The position numbers were made by a program, and so were the translations under genes. A stretch of DNA of 11,987 nt from JBBQLG01 sp038327655. Lineage in GTDB: Bacteria > Bacteroidota > Bacteroidia > Cytophagales > Spirosomataceae. Positions 7,111 through 11,987 of the stretch are shown piece after piece. The stretch lies in assembly GCA_038327655.1 (NCBI GenBank), contig JBBQLG010000175.1, forward strand, positions 1 to 11,987, in the 5' to 3' direction. The notes under the pieces are model-generated. The model was not told the DNA's origin and did no database searches. It saw nothing but the letters and a program-made list of their open reading frames with translations. Position 1 is the stretch's first letter. Every line of letters begins with the position of its first letter.

Positions 7111-8670
7111 TTATCGTTTCACTAAATACCGGGTCAGTTCCGAGATGGTTTCGATGTGCAACTGCCCGGCCTGTTGCTGCCGCATCATCAGGCAATACGC
7201 ATTATTAAAACCCAGCGGTGTCAGCCAGCGTAATTTATACTGCCGACTGAACTCCGTCTGCACGTACCGAAACACGGCATCCGATCGGCCATTGAGCGAA
7301 TCTAATGTCTGTTGAGTAGGTTGCAGGATCACCAGCAACCCTGTACCCGTGTATTCGGGGTAAAAGTCAATCGCCCCGGTTCGCAGGGCATCGAAGCAGA
7401 GTTTGGTGCCGCCAAAGCCCGTTTTCGAGACTACTTTCAACTTGGTTTGCCCTTCGATCAACTGCCGGTAAATCTCGACCAGAATATATTGTTCCGTGAA
7501 AATCTTCGAGCCGATTACCACCTGCCCCGCCCGGTCGCCGGTGGGTGTTTTCAACAAACCCACCCGACCCAGAAAATCATGGGCAATCCGTTCCGGCGAT
7601 TGGTGCAGGTAATCAGCGCGGTAATTCAAATCAGTCATCACCGAATCGGTCAGCTTTCCGGCCAGCAAATCAAGCGTCGGCTCGAGAGTCGGGTACTGAT
7701 CGAGAACGGCCTGTCGCACCACCGGGGCAGCCGCATAGGGTGGAAAAGCGTGTTTATCGTCGGTCAGGACGCGGAGGGTAAACGCATTGATCCGGCCATC
7801 GGTTGAGTAGCCGCTAATGACATCGACGCTATTGTTGTGAATGGCCTCATACATCAGATTCTGGTCGATGAGCCGGGTCGAGATGGTCAGGCCATACGTT
7901 TTTTGCAGACCCGGATAGCCATCGGACCGACCGGCGAACTCGTGGGCAAACCCGGCCAGCAGTTTCGTTTGTCCGGCGCGGGGCACGAGATACATCGACG
8001 ATAACAACGGAATCAGGGCCAGCCAGCCCAGTGCCCCGCCCGTGAACCGAATGCGTTTGATGCGCTGCAACCGCGCCAGCCCCACGTCGAACAGCACCGC
8101 CAGCAGAGCCGCCGGAATGGCCCCCGCCAGAATCATGTTGGTGTTGTTGAGCGCAATGCCGCCAAAAATAAACTCGCCCAACCCACCGGCCGCGATATAA
8201 GCCGCCAGCGTTGCCACCCCCACATTAATGACCGTCGCGGTTCGGATACCGGCAAAGATTACCGTCATCGCTAAGGGCAGTTCCACGCGGGCAAGTACCT
8301 GCCCATCGGTCATACCCATGCCCAGCGCAGCTTCGCGCAGCGTCGGGCTGACCTCCGTAATGCCGACGTACGTGTTGCGGACGATGGGCAGCAAGGCGTA
8401 CAGGAACAACGCCACTAACGCCGGACCCACACCAATACCCAGCACCGGAATCAGAAAACCCAGCAGCGCGATACTCGGAATGGTTTGCAACACGCCCGTC
8501 AGCCCCAGCACGAATGCAGCCGCGCCCTTTTTGCGAGAAATCAAAATCCCCAGCGGCAGGCCAATCACCAGCGCAATCAGCAACGACAGAAATGTCAGGC
8601 CGATGTGCGTCAGCGTCTGCTCCAGCAACTTGCCGGACTGTTCACGGATGAAAGTAAAGAAGTCGTTCAT
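7111..8670 (-). CDS. Betaine/choline-type ABC permease fused to a circularly permuted substrate-binding domain
   Basis: A 519-residue fusion. Residues 1-205 are an OpuBB/OpuCB-like permease with about five membrane helices and the EAA loop at 113-131 (EAALGMG...LP), which contacts the ATPase. A further helix at about 213-229 carries the chain to the periplasm. The binding domain is of OpuBC/OpuCC/OsmF type, but its halves are swapped. Residues 237-374 match the usual C-terminal half ('DGYPGLQKTYGL', 'DVISGYSTDGRI', 'LTDDKHAFPPYAAAPVV', 'LAGKLTDSVMTDLNY'). Residues 383-519 match the usual N-terminal half ('VVIGSKIFTEQYILVEIYRQ', 'IDFYPEYTGTG', 'WLTPLGFNNAYCL', 'IETISEL'). Tyr437, Tyr440 and Tyr312 could help form an aromatic cage for a quaternary ammonium ligand; this is an inference. 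Its start overlaps the ATPase stop by 4 bases. Permease/binding-protein fusions serve glycine betaine, choline, carnitine or ergothioneine; which applies here is undetermined. Confidence 0.93.
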   Translation of the reverse strand: MNDFFTFIREQSGKLLEQTLTHIGLTFLSLLIALVIGLPLGILISRKKGAAAFVLGLTGVLQTIPSIALLGFLIPVLGIGVGPALVALFLYALLPIVRNTYVGITEVSPTLREAALGMGMTDGQVLARVELPLAMTVIFAGIRTATVINVGVATLAAYIAAGGLGEFIFGGIALNNTNMILAGAIPAALLAVLFDVGLARLQRIKRIRFTGGALGWLALIPLLSSMYLVPRAGQTKLLAGFAHEFAGRSDGYPGLQKTYGLTISTRLIDQNLMYEAIHNNSVDVISGYSTDGRINAFTLRVLTDDKHAFPPYAAAPVVRQAVLDQYPTLEPTLDLLAGKLTDSVMTDLNYRADYLHQSPERIAHDFLGRVGLLKTPTGDRAGQVVIGSKIFTEQYILVEIYRQLIEGQTKLKVVSKTGFGGTKLCFDALRTGAIDFYPEYTGTGLLVILQPTQQTLDSLNGRSDAVFRYVQTEFSRQYKLRWLTPLGFNNAYCLMMRQQQAGQLHIETISELTRYLVKR

Positions 8671-9572
8671 ACGGTCTGATGGCTCATAAACTGGCCCAAC
8701 GCGGTCATCACGTCGGCCGATTGGGCACGGCCCGATGAGGTTTCATCCAACCCGTTCAGTACGTCGGCCACGGATGTCGTCAGCGGCCACCCGGCGGGAT
8801 ACGTTAAATGAGGGGTAATGTCCTGAACGGTTATGGTTTGCAATTGCAGGTTCAGCCGCTGATCAGCGAAGAAGCTGCGCACAAACTTATTGGCCGGTTT
8901 GGTCAGGAAATCTTTCGGTGGCCCAATTTGCTGAATCCGGCCCTGATCCATCAGGCAGATGCGGTCGCCGAGGTCAAAGGCTTCCGCCACATCGTGGGTC
9001 ACCAGCACAATGGTCTTCCGTTGTAGGGCGTCTAACCGACGAAACTCGCGCCGAATGCCTACGCGGGTGACGGGATCGAGCGCACCAAACGGTTCGTCCA
9101 TCAGCACCACGGGTGGGTCAGCGGCTAAAGCACGCGCCAAACCCACCCGCTGCCGCTGCCCCCCGCTCAACTGATCGGGAAACTGATTCAGGTAGCTTTC
9201 GGGTAGCCGCAACATCGCCAGCAACTCCCGCGTTCTCTGCTGAATGCGCGTCGTGTCCCACCCCAACAGCCGGGGGACGGTCGCGATGTTTTCGCCGATG
9301 GTGTAGTGCGGAAACAGGCCCGTATCCTGAATAACGTAGCCAATGTCACGCCGAAGTTCGTGAACAGGTCGCCCGCCGACGTCCGTGCCATTAATGCGGA
9401 TGGTGCCGGAAGTGGGTTCGATGAGTCGGTTCAGCATTTTGAGCGTGGTCGTTTTGCCGCAGCCGCTCGTGCCGAGCAACACTAATGTTTCTCCCTCGGC
9501 CACAGTAAACGACACGTCATCGACCGCTTTGGTATTGCCAAAACGCTTCGTCAGGTGCTCAACCTCAATCAT
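8667..9572 (-). CDS. Betaine/choline-type ABC transporter ATP-binding protein
   Basis: A 301-residue ATPase starting at ATG 9572 (MIEVEHLTKRFG); the open frame further upstream, to 9716, lies over the DUF427 gene. Motifs in order: Walker A GTSGCGKT (34-41), Q-loop Gln82, signature LSGGQ (135-139), Walker B VVLMDE (155-160) and H-loop His193. The sequence is of the OpuAA/OpuCA/ProV class, which powers uptake of glycine betaine and related compounds. In that class two C-terminal CBS domains usually sense ionic strength or nucleotides. Here only about 60 residues follow the core (240-301), enough for at most one degenerate CBS unit, so osmotic gating of the usual kind is doubtful. The start overlaps the DUF427 stop, and the stop overlaps the permease start, by 4 bases each (ATGA), which indicates translational coupling. 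Confidence 0.95.
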   Translation of the reverse strand: MIEVEHLTKRFGNTKAVDDVSFTVAEGETLVLLGTSGCGKTTTLKMLNRLIEPTSGTIRINGTDVGGRPVHELRRDIGYVIQDTGLFPHYTIGENIATVPRLLGWDTTRIQQRTRELLAMLRLPESYLNQFPDQLSGGQRQRVGLARALAADPPVVLMDEPFGALDPVTRVGIRREFRRLDALQRKTIVLVTHDVAEAFDLGDRICLMDQGRIQQIGPPKDFLTKPANKFVRSFFADQRLNLQLQTITVQDITPHLTYPAGWPLTTSVADVLNGLDETSSGRAQSADVMTALGQFMSHQTV

Positions 9573-9850
9573 GCCTCCACCCGGACGCCCTTCCAGAAGG
9601 CTACGTAATCTTTGATTTGGGTGGCCGCGTCTTTGGGTTCGGAGTAATACCAGGCCGCGTCGGGGTTGGCTTTTCCATCGACCTGTAGCGAATAATACGA
9701 TGCAAGGCCTTTCCACGGGCAGGTCGTGTGCGTAGCGCTGTCTTTGAAAAACTCCGGCTTAATGGCGTCTTTGGGAAAGTAGTGGTTACCTTCTACCACG
9801 ACGGTGTTGTCGCTCTCGGCAATGATGGTGTTGTTCCAGATGGCTTTCAT
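9569..9850 (-). CDS. DUF427 domain protein
   Basis: A 93-residue single-domain protein of the usual DUF427 length, starting at ATG 9850. The conserved core 'HTTCPWKGLASYYSL' (Cys44-Pro-Trp-Lys-Gly) and the later 'AAWYYSEPKDAA' are diagnostic. No signal peptide or membrane segment is seen, so it should be cytoplasmic. The biochemical role of DUF427 is not established; the invariant Cys/Trp/Lys cluster suggests a binding or catalytic pocket. It is the first gene of a four-gene minus-strand operon, its stop overlapping the start of the ABC ATPase gene by 4 bases. That tight overlap argues for a functional link to the transporter. No convincing TAnnTTTG promoter was found on the minus strand in the 155-base divergent gap upstream. 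Confidence 0.9.
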   Translation of the reverse strand: MKAIWNNTIIAESDNTVVVEGNHYFPKDAIKPEFFKDSATHTTCPWKGLASYYSLQVDGKANPDAAWYYSEPKDAATQIKDYVAFWKGVRVEA

Positions 9851-9936
9851 GGTCGTTTGTCGTTTCCCTTACAAGACGTTATGCTACCGAAAAGTTTGAC
9901 TGTCAACCCAAAAAGCCCCGACAGCCCGGAGAATAT

Positions 9937-9961
9937 CCGAAACAGACCTTTACTCTTTCGG
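9937..9961. repeat. Small inverted repeat in the yceD promoter region
   Basis: CCGAAA at 9937-9942 and TTTCGG at 9956-9961 are perfect reverse complements 13 bases apart. They flank the expected -33 region of the promoter at 9972-9979, so they could be an operator half-site pair. Short enough to arise by chance. Confidence 0.25.
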
Positions 9962-9971
9962 AAACGATTCG

Positions 9972-9979
9972 TATCTTTG
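9972..9979 (+). promoter_or_regulatory. -7 box (TATCTTTG) of the yceD-rpmF-plsX promoter
   Basis: TATCTTTG is a full match to the Bacteroidota sigma-factor -7 consensus TAnnTTTG, 26 bases before the GTG start of yceD. The expected -33 TTG is not clear; TTTAC at 9949-9953 is at about the right distance. The start site should fall near 9985, leaving a short leader that contains the ribosome-binding site. Confidence 0.65.
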
Positions 9980-9994
9980 CGCTCCTATTTTTTC

Positions 9995-10000
9995 GGAGGA
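9995..10000 (+). promoter_or_regulatory. Shine-Dalgarno site GGAGGA before a GTG start
   Basis: GGAGGA ends 5 bases before the GTG at 10006. It fixes the GTG as the start of yceD; no in-frame ATG gives a full-length domain. Strong Shine-Dalgarno sites are uncommon in Bacteroidota, which makes this one stand out. Confidence 0.6.
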
Positions 10001-10005
10001 CTGGC

Positions 10006-10545
10006 GTGGACGAACTGCGGAAATACAACATCAACATCTACGGGCTGGAAAATAAACGCTACGAGTACGATTTCGAGTCGGGCGATGCGTTTTTTGCCGC
10101 TTTAGAACAGCAACTGATCCGAAAAGGTCAGTTTGCTACGCACGTTGTCCTCGACAAATCGGAAACGATGATCCGGCTGGATTTTCACATCGCGGGCCAG
10201 GTTGAGCAAACCTGCGACCGGAGTCTGGACGAGTACAACGAGTTGATTGACGTGCAGAACCTGATGTTGCTGAAATTTTCGGATCACAACGAGGAACTGA
10301 CCGACGAGATTGAACTGATCGAACGCAACACGCCGACGGTCAACGTGGCGCGGTATATTTTTGAGTTCATCAGCCTGTCGCTGCCCATGAAGAAACTGCA
10401 TCCACGGTTTCGGGAGGAGGAAGAAGACGAGGACGACGAGAGCGAAGGCAAGATGATTTACCAGTCGGAACCCGAACCGGACGAAAACGGTAACGCCCCG
10501 CTCGACCCCCGATGGGAAGCATTACGGCGATTGAATGACAATTAG
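10006..10545 (+). CDS. yceD: YceD/DUF177 family protein (23S rRNA accumulation protein)
   Basis: A 179-residue protein starting at GTG 10006, supported by GGAGGA just upstream. It belongs to DUF177/YceD, whose Escherichia coli member is needed for normal 23S rRNA accumulation and which is typically encoded directly before rpmF. Diagnostic segments are 'GQVEQTCDRSLDEY' and the C-terminal 'PLDPRWEALRRLND'. Between them is a very acidic stretch ('EEEEDEDDESE', about residues 137-147), common in this family. The single Cys in the central motif ('TCDRSLD') is retained. Position upstream of rpmF and plsX confirms the assignment. Likely cotranscribed with them from the TATCTTTG promoter at 9972. Confidence 0.93.
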   Translation: MDELRKYNINIYGLENKRYEYDFESGDAFFAALEQQLIRKGQFATHVVLDKSETMIRLDFHIAGQVEQTCDRSLDEYNELIDVQNLMLLKFSDHNEELTDEIELIERNTPTVNVARYIFEFISLSLPMKKLHPRFREEEEDEDDESEGKMIYQSEPEPDENGNAPLDPRWEALRRLNDN

Positions 10546-10559
10546 GTTTGTGGTTTGTG

Positions 10560-10620
10560 GTTCGTAATTGACGAAAACCACGAATAGCCAGCCGATAATT
10601 ACAAACTACAAATTACGAAC
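10560..10620. repeat. Inverted repeat in the yceD-rpmF spacer
   Basis: GTTCGTAATT at 10560-10569 and AATTACGAAC at 10611-10620 are perfect reverse complements. A near-copy, AATTACAAAC, lies at 10598-10607. The preceding bases repeat GGTTTGT twice (10545-10558), and GTGGTT/AACCAC (10557-10562 and 10576-10581) can pair within the element. The 81-base spacer between yceD and rpmF is almost wholly occupied by this AT-rich repetitive sequence, which resembles dispersed intergenic repeats of Cytophagales. It may fold in the mRNA and separate expression of the two genes. Confidence 0.6.
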
Positions 10621-10626
10621 TAAGAA

Positions 10627-10821
10627 ATGGCACATCCCAAACGCAGACACTCCAGCACCCGGCGCGACAAGCGCAGAACGCACTATAAAGCTACGGCCGC
10701 CACGCTGTCGACCGACGCCACTACCGGCGAAGTGCATGAGCGGCACCACGCCCACGTATTCGAGGGAAACCTTTTTTATAAGGGTAAAATGGTGGTTGAA
10801 GGCTACGCAGCAACGGTATAA
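10627..10821 (+). CDS. rpmF: 50S ribosomal protein L32
   Basis: A 64-residue protein beginning 'MAHPKRRHSSTRRDKRRTH', the standard L32 N-terminus, with the basic head that inserts into 23S rRNA. The second half, 'TTGEVHERHHAHVFEGNLFY', aligns with the beta-ribbon region. No cysteines are present, so this is the zinc-free (C-minus) form, as in E. coli L32, rather than the four-Cys form of many other bacteria. It lies between yceD and plsX as in most bacteria. The ORF of about 118 codons in another frame over this gene is a shadow. Confidence 0.97.
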   Translation: MAHPKRRHSSTRRDKRRTHYKATAATLSTDATTGEVHERHHAHVFEGNLFYKGKMVVEGYAATV

Positions 10822-10824
10822 TTC

Positions 10825-10902
10825 CGGTCAGGTTAACGAAGTATTTCGCCGAAGTCCATCCCAAAAGATGAACGCGAAATACTTTTTTATTGCCCCTGAC
10901 CG
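10825..10902 (+). terminator. Nested hairpin after rpmF (terminator or attenuator)
   Basis: Three nested inverted repeats share one axis. The outer pair CGGTCAGG/CCTGACCG is at 10825-10832 and 10895-10902. The middle pair AAGTATTTCGC/GCGAAATACTT is at 10839-10849 and 10874-10884. A small inner pair CATC/GATG is at 10857-10860 and 10867-10870. All are perfect. The middle stem is followed directly by TTTTA, which fits an intrinsic terminator, but the 24-base loop and the outer stem are larger than usual. It could cut rpmF expression from plsX or act as a leader element for plsX. Confidence 0.6.
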
Positions 10903-10949
10903 TGTAATTTTACGCGATTGTTGAGTACCTGAACGAATGTAACGAGTCG

Positions 10950-11891
10950 ATGAGAATAGCCGTTGATGCGATGGGGGGCGATTTTGCTCCCGATGCCATA
11001 GTAGAAGGTGTCGTGCTGGCTACGGCTGGTCTGCCCGACGGGGTAACGGTTGTTTTAATAGGCAAACAGCCGATAATCAACGAGTTACTCCAGAAATATG
11101 ATGCCGCCAATCAAACCGCCATCGAAGTAGTCCATGCCGATGACGTTATTGAAATGGGCGAACACCCGACAAAAGCACTTTCGCAGAAGCCCAATTCCAG
11201 CATTGGAGTTGGGTTTAAACTTTTGAAGGACAAGCAGGTCGACGCGTTTTGCAGCGCGGGCAACACCGGGGCCATGCACGTGGGTGCCCTGTTCAGCATC
11301 CGGGCCATCGAAGGCGTTCAGCGACCGGCCATTGCGGGTTTTCTGCCGCAGAAGGCCGGTGGTTACGCCATCATGGTCGACATTGGTGCCAATGCCGACT
11401 GCAAGCCCGAAGTGCTGGCGCAGTTTGGCGAAATCGGGTCCATTTATGCCCAGCACACGTTTGGCATTACCAACCCACGCGTGGCCCTGATGAACATCGG
11501 TGAGGAGGAACAAAAAGGTTCACTCATTGCGCAGGCCACCTACCAGCTATTGAAGGAAAGCCGCAAAGTGAACTTTGTGGGAAACATAGAAGGGGGTGAC
11601 CTTTTCAGCAACCGCGCCGACGTAATCGTGACCGACGGCTTCACCGGAAATGCGCTCTTCAAACTCGGCGAATCCATCTATACACTGGCCAGCGAACGGG
11701 GCATACAGGACGACTTTATCGACAAAACCAACTACGAATCTGTTGGTGGCAGCCCGATTATCGGTGTCAATGGCAACGTCATTATTGCCCACGGTATTTC
11801 GTCCCCATTAGCCATTAAAAATATGATTGGCCTGGCCATTCGGCAGGTTCAATCCGATGCATACACCAAAATTGCCCAGGCATTAAATTAA
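10950..11891 (+). CDS. plsX: Phosphate acyltransferase PlsX
   Basis: A 313-residue protein, at the short end for PlsX but usual in Bacteroidota. It converts acyl-ACP and phosphate to acyl-phosphate, the donor for PlsY in phospholipid synthesis, and acts as a peripheral protein at the inner membrane. Family hallmarks: N-terminal 'MRIAVDAMGGDFAPDAIVEG', 'EMGEHPTKALSQKPNSS', 'FCSAGNTGAMHVGALF', 'PAIAGFLPQ', 'DIGANADCKPEVLAQFG', 'LMNIGEEEQKGS', 'FVGNIEGGDLF', 'VTDGFTGNALFK' and 'GVNGNVIIAHG'. The ATG at 10950 gives the canonical N-terminus; no clear Shine-Dalgarno precedes it. A weak -7-like TAATTTTA at 10905-10912 might supply a separate promoter after the hairpin. fabH often follows plsX, but the window ends before any further gene. 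Confidence 0.97.
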   Translation: MRIAVDAMGGDFAPDAIVEGVVLATAGLPDGVTVVLIGKQPIINELLQKYDAANQTAIEVVHADDVIEMGEHPTKALSQKPNSSIGVGFKLLKDKQVDAFCSAGNTGAMHVGALFSIRAIEGVQRPAIAGFLPQKAGGYAIMVDIGANADCKPEVLAQFGEIGSIYAQHTFGITNPRVALMNIGEEEQKGSLIAQATYQLLKESRKVNFVGNIEGGDLFSNRADVIVTDGFTGNALFKLGESIYTLASERGIQDDFIDKTNYESVGGSPIIGVNGNVIIAHGISSPLAIKNMIGLAIRQVQSDAYTKIAQALN

Positions 11892-11987
11892 GGGTTTAGT
11901 AAACAGTGGCGGGGGGGGGGGGGGGGAGGGTGGGAGTGTGGGGCGCACCACAAAAAACACCAACCCCTCCCCGCACCCCCCCCGAGT
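11892..11987. other. Low-complexity contig end with G16 and C8 runs
   Basis: After the plsX stop codon the sequence passes into a 16-base G run (11911-11926), further G-rich blocks, then C-rich sequence with an 8-base C run (11976-11983). No gene is visible. The composition differs sharply from the rest of the window, and the strand switch from G-rich to C-rich resembles a fold-back or low-quality read end at a contig edge. A real G-quadruplex-forming or repeat element that stopped the assembly is the alternative. Confidence 0.6.

Noticed and set aside
7091..7195. N-terminal extension of the Rieske-FAD protein by 35 residues
   Set aside because: The extension overlaps the end of the permease gene and has no family similarity; the Rieske domain begins right after the ATG at 7090.
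9573..9716. N-terminal extension of the ABC ATPase by 48 residues
   Set aside because: It overlaps the DUF427 gene; ABC ATPases of this class begin just before the 'IEVEHLTKRF' strand, which follows the ATG at 9572.
10568..10924. Plus-strand open frame of 118 codons over rpmF
   Set aside because: It is in a different frame from the clear L32 gene and has no recognisable domain.
1..11987. CRISPR array, tRNA or rRNA gene, insertion sequence
   Set aside because: No regularly spaced direct repeats, no cloverleaf or conserved rRNA segment, and no transposase-like protein were seen on either strand.

Overview
The window looks like chromosomal DNA of a GC-rich member of the Bacteroidota, most likely a Cytophagales relative of Spirosoma, Fibrella or Rudanella. 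This rests on the yceD-rpmF-plsX arrangement, a TATCTTTG box matching the Bacteroidota -7 consensus TAnnTTTG, mostly weak Shine-Dalgarno sites, and a DUF1553/DUF1501 pair. No sequence comparison was run, so the genus is an inference. The ends look like contig edges: the left end cuts a gene, and the right end runs into G and C homopolymers.

Layout. (1) Positions 2-3560, plus strand: a 5'-truncated LamG + DUF1553 protein followed 7 bases later by a Tat-exported DUF1501 protein. This is the pair common in Planctomycetes and Bacteroidota. (2) Positions 3610-4236: a solitary Uma2-family (DUF820) putative nuclease, ending in a strong hairpin terminator. (3) Positions 4304-5440: an MscS-type mechanosensitive channel gene split by one in-frame TGA. 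Its 3' end runs into an inverted-repeat element lying between convergent genes. (4) Positions 9850 down to 5513, minus strand: a compact operon in the order DUF427 protein, betaine/choline-type ABC ATPase, permease fused to a substrate-binding domain, and a Rieske-FAD oxidoreductase. The first three genes overlap by 4 bases at each junction. (5) Positions 10006-11891, plus strand: yceD (DUF177), rpmF (ribosomal protein L32) and plsX, the conserved ribosome/lipid-synthesis cluster, with structured spacers.

Most notable observation: the substrate-binding domain of the permease fusion is circularly permuted relative to the OpuBC/OpuCC/OsmF order. The half that is normally C-terminal comes first, directly after the membrane anchor, and the half that is normally N-terminal ends the protein. 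The ATPase also lacks room for the usual tandem CBS sensor domains. The transporter is tightly linked to a DUF427 gene and to a Rieske-AIF-like oxidoreductase. Import of a quaternary amine or related compound coupled to a redox step is possible, but the ligand cannot be read from the sequence.
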